A DNA stretch of 64,000 nt from an uncultured Cohaesibacter sp. (GTDB taxonomy: Bacteria; Pseudomonadota; Alphaproteobacteria; Rhizobiales; Cohaesibacteraceae). Position numbers and translations under genes: made by a program. How positions within the stretch are numbered: the first letter of the stretch is position 1; every line of letters begins with the position of its first letter. Shown here piece by piece: positions 15,722 through 24,903 of this stretch. The DNA is taken from positions 3,575,501-3,639,500 of the forward strand of contig NZ_OY762905.1 of assembly GCF_963666525.1 (NCBI RefSeq). Reading direction: 5' to 3'. The notes below the pieces were generated by a model that worked only from the letters and a program-made list of their open reading frames with translations, ran no database searches and was not told where the DNA came from.

Positions 15722-17490
15722 CACTGCATTTTCCGAAAGCGGAGCTGTCCAAGGTGATGGCGCATGTGGAGCACATGCGGCTCAATTATCCCGATCGTAA
15801 AAGCGGGACGGGACCAGATCTTGCCGCAGCGCAATATGTCGTCGACCAGATGAAGACTTTCGGTCTTGAAGCCGCACTGCAGCCGTTCGAGACCTATGAT
15901 AGCGACATTGGCACGTCCTTCATCGCCCTTGGCGGCAAAGACGGAACGGAAATCGCTTCTCTGCCCTGCCTTCATGTCGAGCCGACCGATCCGGAAGGAG
16001 CGCTTATTGAGCTGGTCGATGTCGGCCCCGGTGGCCTTGCCGATTATGACGGCAAGGATGTGCGTGGCAAGGCGGTTCTGGCTGAAGTTTCCTATGCCCC
16101 TGCAACGCCAGAAAAAGCCAGGATTGCCGCCTCGAAAGGGGCGACGGCGATTATCCTGATGAATTGGGGAACCGATGACAGCACCGAGATCCCATGGCGC
16201 GGCCTCAAGTCTGTCTGGGGCAATCCGACGCCCGAGAGCGTTGTCGAAATGCCCCGGCTGCCCGGTATTTCCATCTCTCGATCTGATGGGCTGATGCTGC
16301 GCCAGAAGCTGGCGGATGAAGGCAACGTTCAGCTCTATGTCCACCTGACGGCGACACGCGTCTGGCGCACGCTCAACCAGCCCGTCTCATGGCTGATGGC
16401 CCCTGAGGATGCCCCCGAACGGGACCGCTTTGTCGTCGTGTCCGCTCATGTTGATAGCTGGAACCCCGGCGTTACGGACAATATCACGGGCATGTCGGTC
16501 ATCATGGAGATGGCTCGTGCGCTGGCAGCCCAGCGGGAAACGCTGAAACGATCTGTCGTCTTCTGTTGCTGGAATGGCCATGAAGTGGCCGAAGCGGCTG
16601 GCAGCACCTATTTTGTCGATAGCCATTGGGAGCGGATCAACCGCAATGCCATTGCCTATCTCAATGTCGACAGTGTCGGCATGAAGGGAACCAAGGAGTT
16701 TCATGTCAACTGCAGCCCGGAGTTTCACCGTCTTGCAGAAGCCGTCACCAAGGATGTCTATGCGGACGGTCTGACGACGTCGATTACGCCCTTGCGTCGG
16801 GTTGGTGACCAGTCTTTCTTCGGCATCGGGGTGCCTGCGGTGACTGGTCGGCACATGTTTACTGCCGATGTCATCAACAAACACAATGGCGCGACATTGG
16901 GATGGTTCAACCACACCGGCTTTGACACCATCGAAGTGCTGGATGAAGAGGTGCTGGGCTGGGATCTCAAATGGAACACCGCGCTGTTGCTGCGGCTTGT
17001 GACCGACGGCGCATTGCCTTACTGCTTCTCCGATCGGTTGGAAGACATGACCGCGCGTTTCCACAAGGCTCTTGATAACAGCAGCCAGCGGTCGGATCTG
17101 GAGCGGATTTTTGCCGAACTGGCGACCCTTGCTCCGGAAATCTCGTGGCTCGACAATGCCATGGCGAGCGACGAGCTTGGAGCAGAGGATCTTGCTCGCC
17201 TCAATGGTGTCGCCATGCGCGTCGCCCGGCAGATCACCTTTTTGACTGCGGCTTCTGTTGGCAAGTATGGGCAGGATTCCTATGGCTCGTCCAAGCTGTT
17301 GCAGCCGGTTCCGCTTCTGAGCTGTCTTGAAGACTATGAGGCTGCGGAGAAGGGGGGCTGGGACGAGTATTTGCTCTGGACCAAGCTCATCCAGTTGAGG
17401 CACCAGATCACCGATGCCATCGAGATCGCCCGTAACACCATTGCCGATTGCCGCGCTCTGTTCGAGCAAGCCGGATACGGAAAGGGCTGA
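15718..17490 (+). CDS. M28-family aminopeptidase with PA domain
   Basis: 590 residues. A PA insert (about 90-200; GLADYDGKDVRGKAVL, then AASKGATAIILMNWG) precedes the M28 catalytic domain. Zinc ligands are visible at His in VSAHVDSW, Asp in VTDNITGM, the Glu pair region in NGHEVAEAAGS, Asp in LNVDSVG and a late His in WFNHTGFD. A C-terminal helical extension follows. No signal peptide is seen, whereas many M28 enzymes are secreted. It likely removes N-terminal residues from imported peptides. Start overlaps the previous stop; the next gene begins four bases after its stop. Confidence 0.85.
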   Translation: MTLHFPKAELSKVMAHVEHMRLNYPDRKSGTGPDLAAAQYVVDQMKTFGLEAALQPFETYDSDIGTSFIALGGKDGTEIASLPCLHVEPTDPEGALIELVDVGPGGLADYDGKDVRGKAVLAEVSYAPATPEKARIAASKGATAIILMNWGTDDSTEIPWRGLKSVWGNPTPESVVEMPRLPGISISRSDGLMLRQKLADEGNVQLYVHLTATRVWRTLNQPVSWLMAPEDAPERDRFVVVSAHVDSWNPGVTDNITGMSVIMEMARALAAQRETLKRSVVFCCWNGHEVAEAAGSTYFVDSHWERINRNAIAYLNVDSVGMKGTKEFHVNCSPEFHRLAEAVTKDVYADGLTTSITPLRRVGDQSFFGIGVPAVTGRHMFTADVINKHNGATLGWFNHTGFDTIEVLDEEVLGWDLKWNTALLLRLVTDGALPYCFSDRLEDMTARFHKALDNSSQRSDLERIFAELATLAPEISWLDNAMASDELGAEDLARLNGVAMRVARQITFLTAASVGKYGQDSYGSSKLLQPVPLLSCLEDYEAAEKGGWDEYLLWTKLIQLRHQITDAIEIARNTIADCRALFEQAGYGKG

Positions 17491-17493
17491 GCG

Positions 17494-18186
17494 ATGGAAA
17501 TTCAGGTTCTGAACCCCTCCAGCCGAACCGATACCGGCATTACCGAAGATCTGCAGAAGAGCCTTCACTGGCTTCAAGGACCATGGATGCCGCAAGTTCG
17601 TTGCCTGACGCTGGAAGACGGGCCATGTGGTATTTCGACGGCGCGGGACAGCGATGCGGCAGCACCTGCGGTGATCGAACATATCGAACGGGAGAGCGGG
17701 AAGGCCGATGTGGCGGGTTTTGTCGTGGCATGCTTCTCCGACCCTGGTGTATTTGCTGCCAGAGGCATCACCAAAAAGCCGGTTGTCGGCATCGGGGAAG
17801 CGGGATTTGCTGCCGCTCTTGCTCTCGGGGACCGTTTCGGAACCATCTCTGTTTCAAAGGGTGGTCTCAAGAAGCTGGGACGTCAGGTTCGGCATGCGGG
17901 TGTTTCCAGTCGCCATGCCGGCCATCGCGATCTTGGGCTCGACTATGGCGATCTGCAATATCCCGACAGGGTAATGGACGCACTTCGGAAGATGGCAATT
18001 GCCTTGCGCAATGAGGATGGAGCAGACGTTGTCCTGTTGGCCGGGGCTGGTCTCGCCCGCTATGTTCCGGGCCTTATGGCGGACACCGGCATGCAGGTGA
18101 TTGATCCGGTGCCAGCGGCAGTTTCCCTTGTTCTTGGTCAGTTGCAACAGCTGGCCTACGGTCATGAAACGGATGCAAAGGATTGA
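17494..18186 (+). CDS. Asp/Glu/hydantoin racemase-family protein lacking the second cysteine
   Basis: 230 residues, the size of hydantoin racemases. The first catalytic Cys is present (Cys80 in VVACFSDPG). In the family the second Cys sits in an L-G-C-A-G motif; here the equivalent reads LLAGAGLARY with Gly184 in its place. It therefore may not be a two-base racemase and could be a one-sided enzyme, such as a decarboxylase-, isomerase- or lyase-like relative, or a binding protein. It sits between the M28 peptidase and the isoaspartyl dipeptidase in one operon. Confidence 0.75.
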   Translation: MEIQVLNPSSRTDTGITEDLQKSLHWLQGPWMPQVRCLTLEDGPCGISTARDSDAAAPAVIEHIERESGKADVAGFVVACFSDPGVFAARGITKKPVVGIGEAGFAAALALGDRFGTISVSKGGLKKLGRQVRHAGVSSRHAGHRDLGLDYGDLQYPDRVMDALRKMAIALRNEDGADVVLLAGAGLARYVPGLMADTGMQVIDPVPAAVSLVLGQLQQLAYGHETDAKD

Positions 18187-18190
18187 GGCA

Positions 18191-19345
18191 ATGGACAGCT
18201 ATCTGATCAAAAGTCAGGATACCTACAGCCCCGATCCTCTCGGTGCTTGTGATCTGCTTGTGGTTGGCGAGAAAATCGTCCGTATGGGGCCGGATCTTGG
18301 CGGGCTTGCTGAGGCTCTGAGGGCTCCGGTCATCAAGGCACCGGGGCGTGTGCTGCCCGGACTGATCGATCAGCATATGCATTTCATCGGCGGTGGCGAT
18401 GGCGACGGGCCGGACGCCCGCCAGCCAGAAATCCCGTTCGCTGATATCGCCTCTTCCGGCATTACCACTGCGGTCGGCATTCTGGGATCGGAAATGGAGG
18501 CCAAAACCCTTCCGGTTCTGCTGCGCAGGGCGCAGGAGCTGGATCGTCTGGGCCTGACGACATTCATCTACAGCGGCGCGATGGAGGTCCCCGGGCCGAG
18601 CCTGACACAGAGCATCCGCTCCGATATCGTGCTCATCGACAAGGTGATCGGGGCTAAGGCCGCATTGGCTGAACGGATCTATCCCAACATGGATTATGCT
18701 GCGCTGGCACAGATGGCTGGCCAACTGATGCAGGCGCGTTCGGCTAGCGGCAAGGCCTCGGTCCTGCATATGCATGTGGGATCATTGCCGCATGCCTTGC
18801 GCGATTTGCGTCGGCTCTTTGACGAACTGGCCTTTCCGATTGAAATGGCCGTTCCGAGCCATGCGAACCGGTCGCCGGAGCGAACGCCTCTGTTTCATGA
18901 GATGTGCGATCTTGCAAGGCAGGGAATGGTGATGGATATTACCTGCTGTCTTGGCCCGCTCGACGGACTTGGCACCTATGGCATCGATCCGGTGGTTGCT
19001 GTCCAGCGGGCCCTTGATGCAGGCGTGCCGCTCTCCAACATCACGCTGTCCGGTGATACCGGGGTTGCCGTTCCCGGAGAGCGCGGATGGCGTCAGGTGC
19101 CGCCTTCGATCCTGTTTCGCGATTTGCGTCGCCTGGTGAGCGAAGCCGGGCTTGGATGGCACGAGGCTCTTCTCCCCTTTACCCGCACCGTTGCGCGCGT
19201 TCTTGGCCTTTCTACAAGGAAGGGCACTCTTCAGGAAGCGGCCGACGCAGACCTGATTTTGCTCGATGAAGCCGATAATATTGCCGCCGTACTGGCAGGA
19301 GGTCGAGCAGTCCACGACCCGAAAGGGGTCTTCAAACCAGTTTGA
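18191..19345 (+). CDS. iadA: Isoaspartyl dipeptidase (beta-aspartyl peptidase, amidohydrolase family)
   Basis: 384 residues, close to E. coli IadA. The amidohydrolase metal site is visible: His62 and His64 in IDQHMHFIGGG, Lys156 in VIGAKAAL as the likely carboxylated bridging lysine, His in LHMHVG and PSHANR, and Asp in LSGDTGV. It cleaves beta-aspartyl dipeptides that arise from protein damage at Asp/Asn. The start at 18191 follows TTGAGGCA and lies five bases after the previous stop. Its presence in a transporter-linked peptidase operon suggests use of isoaspartyl peptides as nutrients. Confidence 0.83.
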   Translation: MDSYLIKSQDTYSPDPLGACDLLVVGEKIVRMGPDLGGLAEALRAPVIKAPGRVLPGLIDQHMHFIGGGDGDGPDARQPEIPFADIASSGITTAVGILGSEMEAKTLPVLLRRAQELDRLGLTTFIYSGAMEVPGPSLTQSIRSDIVLIDKVIGAKAALAERIYPNMDYAALAQMAGQLMQARSASGKASVLHMHVGSLPHALRDLRRLFDELAFPIEMAVPSHANRSPERTPLFHEMCDLARQGMVMDITCCLGPLDGLGTYGIDPVVAVQRALDAGVPLSNITLSGDTGVAVPGERGWRQVPPSILFRDLRRLVSEAGLGWHEALLPFTRTVARVLGLSTRKGTLQEAADADLILLDEADNIAAVLAGGRAVHDPKGVFKPV

Positions 19346-19411
19346 GATGCCCAATCGCTTCTCAAATCCCAACAATCAACGATCACCTTTATACAAAAAA
19401 TGGGAACAAAC

Positions 19412-20425
19412 ATGAAAACAATATCAAAATGGGTTGCCTCCCTCGGGATGGTTGCCGCTCTTTACAGCCAGCAGGCTCTTGCTGCCGAAGGCGAAGTTCG
19501 CGTCATGACCTTCGGCTCCACCTGGGAAAAGGTTATCAAGCCGTTGGCTGCCGATTTCGAAAAGGAAACCGGCCTGAAGATTGTCCCGGTTATCGAAAAC
19601 AGCTCTGCCGAAGGCCTTGCCAAGCTTCAGGCTTCCCGCAGCGAACCCGGTGTTGATGTCTGGTTCACAGGCGAAGCCATTGCCATGCGCGCAGCAACCG
19701 ATGAGGAACTTTTCGTTGCGCTGCCAAAGGACAAGATCCCGACGCTGAGCGAAATCATGCCCGGTGCGGTTTCTGACAAGTTCGTTGCCTATTGGTATTT
19801 CCCGACGGGGATTGTCTATCGCAAGGATCTGGTGCCCGGCGGCGAAATCGCCTCCTGGGACGATCTGTTCAAGCCGGAGCTGAAGGGCAAGATCGCTCTT
19901 CCTGTGCCGACAGTCTACCCGGGGCGTACAATCATGATCGAAGCGCTGCTGCATGGCGGCAATGAAGACAATGTCCAGCCGGGCATCGACTATCTCGGCG
20001 AGCACGCCGATCAGGTTGCCATGTTCCATTCCTCCGACTCCATGGCGCGCAAGGCGCTGGCCAGCGGCGAAATCGCAGCCATGCTCGGGTCGCCTTCGGC
20101 AGTCAAGGAACTCAAGGATCAGGGCTTTGACGTGACCATGGCCACCCCATATCCGACCCCGCTGATCTTTGAAGGCATGATGATGGTCAACGGTGGCAAT
20201 GAAGACGCCGCTGCTACCTTCATCAACCGCGCTCTCAAGGCCGACTGGCAGCAGCACATGACCAATGTCTACAACCTTGGACCGGTCAACGTGAACGCCG
20301 AACCGGCAGAGGCCCTCAAGGCGATCCTTCCAACTGAGAAGGAATCTGTCAAACTAGACGAAGCCAAGATCAATGAGAATCTTGGGGCATGGACTGAGAA
20401 GTTCAACGCAGCGATTGCCAAATAG
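19412..20425 (+). CDS. ABC transporter substrate-binding protein, PotD/Fe3+-type
   Basis: 337 residues with an N-terminal Sec signal peptide that should be cut after ...QQALAA, so the protein is periplasmic. It resembles spermidine/putrescine- and iron-type binding proteins: VRVMTFGSTWEKVIKPLAADFEKETG is not reproduced in full here, but its opening VRVMTFGSTW is typical. The start at 19412 has GGGAAC six bases upstream; an in-frame ATG 12 bases earlier is less likely. It is followed by an ATPase and two permeases in one operon. The ligand is unknown; peptide, imide or amino-acid derivatives fit the neighbouring hydrolases. Confidence 0.83.
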   Translation: MKTISKWVASLGMVAALYSQQALAAEGEVRVMTFGSTWEKVIKPLAADFEKETGLKIVPVIENSSAEGLAKLQASRSEPGVDVWFTGEAIAMRAATDEELFVALPKDKIPTLSEIMPGAVSDKFVAYWYFPTGIVYRKDLVPGGEIASWDDLFKPELKGKIALPVPTVYPGRTIMIEALLHGGNEDNVQPGIDYLGEHADQVAMFHSSDSMARKALASGEIAAMLGSPSAVKELKDQGFDVTMATPYPTPLIFEGMMMVNGGNEDAAATFINRALKADWQQHMTNVYNLGPVNVNAEPAEALKAILPTEKESVKLDEAKINENLGAWTEKFNAAIAK

Positions 20426-20443
20426 GAAACTCAAGGAAAAGAC

Positions 20444-21517
20444 ATGAGTGACACCTCATCCTGCCGTATTGAAATATCCAGTTTGGTAAAACGCTATCCC
20501 GGTGGGGTAACTGCCGTCGATCATGTCGATCTGGCTGTCGAGAAGGGCGAGGTGCTTGCCCTTCTCGGACCTTCGGGGTGTGGCAAGACCACCCTGTTGC
20601 AATCCATCACCGGCTTTGTGTCGCCCGATGAAGGCGACATCAGTCTCGATGGCGAGAGCATCCTCGGAACGCCGCCCGAACGGCGACAGACCGCAATGAT
20701 GTTCCAGCATTACGCCCTTTTCCCGCATATGTCGGTGCGTGAGAATGTGGGATACGGACTGCGCATGGCGCGGGTGCCCAAGGTCGAATTGGCCAAGCGG
20801 GTCAAGCGCGCCATGGACATGGTACAGATTTCCCAATTTGGAGACCGTCGGCCGAGCCAGCTCTCTGGCGGGCAACGCCAACGTGTTGCTCTTGCGCGTG
20901 CCGTCGTCACCAATCCCCGTGCCTTGCTGCTCGATGAACCGCTGGGTGCACTGGATCAGAACCTGCGTGAGGAAATGCAGGTCGAACTGGCCAAGCTGCA
21001 AAGGCGGCTCGGTATCACAACAATGATGGTGACTCATGACCAGCATGAAGCCATCGTTTTGGCCGATCGCATCGCAGTGATGCAGAATGGCCGCATTGAA
21101 CAGATTTCAAATGCCAGCGATCTCTATGATCGTCCCAGAAACCGGTTCGTCGCCAGTTTCATGGGCATGGACAACTTTCTGCCTGCCGAAGATCTCGGCA
21201 ACGGCTCCGTCAGGGTATTGGGAGAAACCATTTCCGGCGTGACATCGATGGCCGCTCACGGCAATGGCAAGACCCTGTGTCTACGTGGGGAATTCATCAA
21301 TCTCAAGTCCATCGACCCCGCGAACAGGACTTCCGGCCTTGGTGGCAAAATTGCCTTTGCCCAGATGCTGGGTGCCAATATGCGCTATGAAGTTGAAATG
21401 GCTGACGAGAGCCGTCTTGTAGTGATTCAGTCGCGGATCAATCAGCAGCTTCTGCAGGTCGGCAGTGACGTTCAACTGGACTTTGCCAGCGAACGCTGCA
21501 TTCTGCTGGAGGACTGA
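20444..21517 (+). CDS. ABC transporter ATP-binding protein, PotA-type
   Basis: 357 residues. Walker A (GPSGCGKTT), Q-loop (FQHYALFPHM), signature (LSGGQRQR), Walker B (LLLDEPLGALD) and H-loop (VTHDQHEA) are all intact. The C-terminal ~110 residues form the TOBE/OB regulatory domain typical of PotA and related importers. It would drive import with the two permeases immediately downstream (three- to four-base spacing or overlap). Confidence 0.92.
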   Translation: MSDTSSCRIEISSLVKRYPGGVTAVDHVDLAVEKGEVLALLGPSGCGKTTLLQSITGFVSPDEGDISLDGESILGTPPERRQTAMMFQHYALFPHMSVRENVGYGLRMARVPKVELAKRVKRAMDMVQISQFGDRRPSQLSGGQRQRVALARAVVTNPRALLLDEPLGALDQNLREEMQVELAKLQRRLGITTMMVTHDQHEAIVLADRIAVMQNGRIEQISNASDLYDRPRNRFVASFMGMDNFLPAEDLGNGSVRVLGETISGVTSMAAHGNGKTLCLRGEFINLKSIDPANRTSGLGGKIAFAQMLGANMRYEVEMADESRLVVIQSRINQQLLQVGSDVQLDFASERCILLED

Positions 21518-21520
21518 GAG

Positions 21521-22375
21521 ATGAAACGCTCCACCTTCCTGCTGGCGCTTCCTTCGCTTGTGTTGATCGCGCTCTTTGCTGCGGTGATCCTGGCGTTTGC
21601 TCGCACTAGCCTGTTGCATCTGCAGCCGGGAACAGCAGTGATCTCCGGCCCGATGTCGCTGGATAACTATACCCGGATTTTCAATTCATCAGGTGCCTGG
21701 CGGGCGGTTCTGACCACCCTGCGCCTGTCGGCCATCATCACGCTGATCACCGTGTTCGCTGGGTATCCGCTGGCGCGCATTCTGGCTCTTACGCCGTCAC
21801 AGACCCTGCGCCGGGTGATCATGTTCTGCCTCATCGCCACATTCCTGTCAGGTGGAGTGACGCGCGCTTATGCCTGGATGATCATTCTCGGCCATCGCGG
21901 AATCATCAACATGGCCTTGGGGTTTGCCGGAATCGCGCCGTTGCGCATGCTCAACAACGAGTTTGCCGTTATCGTTGCTGTGGTGAATTTCACCTTGCCG
22001 TTTTTCGTGTTGACCCTGTTTGGCGCACTGAAGACCATTCCGAGGGATCTGGAAGACGCCGCGCGCAATCTTGGCGCTTCACGCTGGCGCAGTTTCGTAA
22101 CGGTAACCCTGCCGTTGTCTGTACCGGGACTGGTGGTGTCGACGTCGCTGTGTTTTGCAATGACGCTTGGCGCCTTTCTTTTTCCGCAGCTTCTGGGCGG
22201 TGGCCGTGTCCATGTGCTGGCAACCGAGATCTATGAGCGGATACAGGCGTCCTATGACATTCCGGCCGCCTCAGCACTTGCCGTCATATTCTTCTTTATC
22301 GTGCTTCTCATTCTGGTGATGATTAACATAATACAGAAGCTGACACGCAAGATCCAGAACGGGAGGAACGCATGA
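21521..22375 (+). CDS. ABC transporter permease, PotB-type
   Basis: 284 residues with about six hydrophobic segments. The EAA-type cytoplasmic loop that contacts the ATPase reads LEDAARNLGASRWRSF. It starts three bases after the ATPase stop and overlaps the next permease by four bases, so the two should form the heterodimeric channel. Confidence 0.9.
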   Translation: MKRSTFLLALPSLVLIALFAAVILAFARTSLLHLQPGTAVISGPMSLDNYTRIFNSSGAWRAVLTTLRLSAIITLITVFAGYPLARILALTPSQTLRRVIMFCLIATFLSGGVTRAYAWMIILGHRGIINMALGFAGIAPLRMLNNEFAVIVAVVNFTLPFFVLTLFGALKTIPRDLEDAARNLGASRWRSFVTVTLPLSVPGLVVSTSLCFAMTLGAFLFPQLLGGGRVHVLATEIYERIQASYDIPAASALAVIFFFIVLLILVMINIIQKLTRKIQNGRNA

Positions 22376-23169
22376 AAGATCCCCGTGCCGCACATCCTCT
22401 GGTGCTGGGAAGCGCCATGGCCTGCCTTGGCTTCATCATCTTGCCGCTTCCCTTCATCATTCTGTTCGCCTTCAGTACGAACCATTACACCATAAGCTTT
22501 GCTGGCGGGATCAGCTTCGAGTGGTTCGAGAGCTTTTTCTCCAACACCCGCTTCATGGCGGCTCTGAAAAACTCGCTGCTGATTTCGGCTATCGCCTGTG
22601 TGACCTCGCTGGCTCTGGCTCTACCAACCGCAATTCTGGCCGTGCGCCATGAGTTTTTCGGCAAACAGGCCTTGCTGACCTTCGTGTCTGCTCCCCTGCT
22701 TGTGCCCGGCGTGATCGTGGGGACGGCAGCACTTGGCTTTGTGTCCGAGATTGGTGTCGGACCGGGGTTCTGGCCCATAACGGTGGCGATGATTGCCCTG
22801 ACGCTACCACTCACTGTCCGCCCGATCATCGGCAATCTGGCCGGGCTGCCCGAAGAGCTGGAAGCCGCCGCGCGCAATCTCGGCGCATCCCGTTTCACGG
22901 CGTTCCGGACGGTTACCTTGCCCCAGCTGGTGCCGGGCATTGTGGCGGGGGCAACCTTCGCCTTCGTCGAGACGATGGACAATTTTGCCATCACCGCCTT
23001 TCTGACCTCGATCTCCACCACAACCCTGCCGATCGAAGCCTACAGCTACATTCGCGATATCGATGATCCGACAGTGGCTGCCATGGCAACCGTTCTGATC
23101 GTGCTCAGCGTTGCCTTGGTGTTCATCGTCGAGCGGCTGGTCGGTCTTGACAAATTCCTGAATGACTAG
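22372..23169 (+). CDS. ABC transporter permease, PotC-type
   Basis: 265 residues, six predicted membrane segments, EAA loop LEAAARNLGASRFTAF. It completes the import channel. It overlaps the upstream permease stop. A stem-loop follows at 23175-23206. Confidence 0.9.
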   Translation: MKDPRAAHPLVLGSAMACLGFIILPLPFIILFAFSTNHYTISFAGGISFEWFESFFSNTRFMAALKNSLLISAIACVTSLALALPTAILAVRHEFFGKQALLTFVSAPLLVPGVIVGTAALGFVSEIGVGPGFWPITVAMIALTLPLTVRPIIGNLAGLPEELEAAARNLGASRFTAFRTVTLPQLVPGIVAGATFAFVETMDNFAITAFLTSISTTTLPIEAYSYIRDIDDPTVAAMATVLIVLSVALVFIVERLVGLDKFLND

Positions 23170-23174
23170 GGGAA

Positions 23175-23206
23175 GCCAGCCTTCTTTCCGCTGGAGCGGA
23201 GGCTGG
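23175..23206 (+). promoter_or_regulatory. Intercistronic nested stem-loop
   Basis: CCAGCC (23176-23181) pairs with GGCTGG (23201-23206), and inside it TCCGC-TGGA-GCGGA forms a perfect hairpin (23187-23200). A T-run occurs only 10 bases later, so it is more likely an mRNA-stability or weak attenuation element than a strong terminator. Confidence 0.45.
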
Positions 23207-23240
23207 TGCCATCCCATTTTTCAAGTATCGGACAAGTAAA

Positions 23241-24107
23241 ATGACAGATCTTATTGCAAAGCCGGCCAATATGGCGCCTCCGGCTCCCTCCTATCCATGG
23301 CCAAACGCCTGCAGGGCCGCGCTGTTTCCGGCATTTGATGTGGACTCGGAGTCCGTCTGGCTGGGCGCTGACGCTGCCAACGCCAACCGCCTGATCACCC
23401 GCTCCTACGGTGGCTATGAGGCGCGGGTTGGCATTCCCAAGATTCTTGAAGTCCTGAAGCGTCACGGTGTGAAAGCCACGTTCTTCGTCACGGGCTGGTC
23501 GGTCGAAGCGTTGCCTGCGGTCTGCGAAGCCATTCTCAAGGATGGCCACGAGATCGGCCATCATGGATATTTGCATCTGCGCCCGGATACCTCCGAGCAA
23601 TCGGTTCGGATCGAGGAACTGGAAAAGGGCTTCGACGTCATGAAACGGCTGTTGGGCATCCGCCCGGTTGGCTATCGGGCCCCATGGGGCGAAACCTGCC
23701 CGGAAAACATGGAGCTGCTGAAAACATACGGCATTCGCTATTCCAGTTCCTTCCGGGACGATATTCGCCCCTACCGCCATGGTCTTGAAAGTGGCGAAGG
23801 GCCGGTCGAAATTCCGGTCAGTCTGAGCTTTGATGATTGGGGCTACGGCCTTTCCCATCGGACAAGCCCACGCTCGATTTTCGGGCGCGAACACGTGCTG
23901 GGCATCTGGTCGGAGGAATTTGATCAGACCCGTGAATGGGGCGGACTTACCACCATGGTCATGCATCCCCAGGTTACCGGACGACCTATGCGGATCAAGA
24001 TCCTCGACCAGTTTCTTTCTCATGTTCAGGAAACGGGTGATACTTGGATCGCCACTGGGTGTGAGATCCTGGAGCATTTTGAAGCATGTGAAGCGAAGGA
24101 CAAATAG
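23241..24107 (+). CDS. Polysaccharide-deacetylase-fold hydrolase (imidase/PuuE/PgdA-like)
   Basis: 288 residues with the NodB fold. Motifs: FDVDSES (catalytic/metal Asp pair), GHEIGHHGYLH (metal His pair), GYRAPWG, and a C-terminal MVMHPQ His. It has no signal peptide, which argues against a cell-wall deacetylase. Cytoplasmic relatives include allantoinase PuuE and bacterial cyclic-imide hydrolase. Next to an isoaspartyl dipeptidase, a cyclic-imide (succinimide) or hydantoin-type substrate is a reasonable guess. It is the last gene of the cluster, before a strong terminator. Confidence 0.75.
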   Translation: MTDLIAKPANMAPPAPSYPWPNACRAALFPAFDVDSESVWLGADAANANRLITRSYGGYEARVGIPKILEVLKRHGVKATFFVTGWSVEALPAVCEAILKDGHEIGHHGYLHLRPDTSEQSVRIEELEKGFDVMKRLLGIRPVGYRAPWGETCPENMELLKTYGIRYSSSFRDDIRPYRHGLESGEGPVEIPVSLSFDDWGYGLSHRTSPRSIFGREHVLGIWSEEFDQTREWGGLTTMVMHPQVTGRPMRIKILDQFLSHVQETGDTWIATGCEILEHFEACEAKDK

Positions 24108-24139
24108 TCATCGGTAGGCCAATGGCCAAGCTTATAGGG

Positions 24140-24163
24140 AGGCGGGTTGGACCCGCCTTTTTT
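24140..24163 (+). terminator. Rho-independent terminator after the peptidase/transporter cluster
   Basis: GGCGGGT-TGG-ACCCGCC (24141-24157) followed by six T. It separates the cluster from the convergent IclR gene. Confidence 0.9.
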
Positions 24164-24192
24164 GCTGCCGATATAGTGACAATTGAAGGCGG

Positions 24193-24903
24193 CTATGCCG
24201 CTGCTTCGAGTTCTCTGGCAAGTGCCCTTACCACAGGAGCTAGATCAGACATCCTGCCATCACCGAAATAGAGTGTCGCTCCATTGATTGAACAGGCAAC
24301 GCGTGTGTTGGCATTGACTATAAAACTGGACGCGATGCCGCATGTGCCGATATTGCATTCGTCGAAATCGATGGCGGTTCCGTTGCGTCGCGCCGCTTCC
24401 AACTCAGTGCGTAATTCTTCAGCGGTTTTGGGATAGCTTTGTGGGATCGTCACGAGAAAGCGTGGCCAGAGGGACGGATCCAATTGGGAAATGAGCGCCT
24501 TGCCCACCGCAGTCGTGATCGCTATGTTGCGCATTCCGACATGGGAATTGATCTGCAACTCTCTTGCCCCGCGGACACATTCAATCAACATGATTTCCGT
24601 ACCATCCAGTATAGCGAGATGAATGGTGTCTCGCGTCTGGTGAGCATATTTGACGAGAATCGAATGCAATCGCTGGACAAAGTCGAAACTGGCGCGCTTT
24701 TTCTCGCCAAGTTCAAGCAATCGATAGCCGAGTTGGTATTGGCGATTGCTGAGTTCCAGATAGCCGCGTTCAACAAGGGTCGATAGCAGGCGATGCGTTG
24801 TTGAACGCGTGAGCCCGGATGCCTGGCACAGATCGGATAATGTATTGTGTCCATGCGCCACAAGATCCACAAGATCAAGCGCCCGCTCCAATACCTGGCT
24901 CAT
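24193..24903 (-). CDS. IclR-family transcriptional regulator
   Basis: 236 residues. An N-terminal winged HTH (TLSDLCQASGLTRSTTHRLL, about 18-37) is followed by the IclR ligand-binding GAF-like domain with the conserved Cys region (ECNIGTCGIASSF). It is convergent with the transporter/peptidase cluster and is probably its local regulator, responding to a substrate or product. Start at 24903; upstream DNA is AT-rich. Confidence 0.88.
   Translation of the reverse strand: MSQVLERALDLVDLVAHGHNTLSDLCQASGLTRSTTHRLLSTLVERGYLELSNRQYQLGYRLLELGEKKRASFDFVQRLHSILVKYAHQTRDTIHLAILDGTEIMLIECVRGARELQINSHVGMRNIAITTAVGKALISQLDPSLWPRFLVTIPQSYPKTAEELRTELEAARRNGTAIDFDECNIGTCGIASSFIVNANTRVACSINGATLYFGDGRMSDLAPVVRALARELEAAA

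Noticed and set aside
16387-17682. A 431-codon minus-strand frame
   Set aside because: It is antisense to the M28 peptidase gene, which has all metal ligands.
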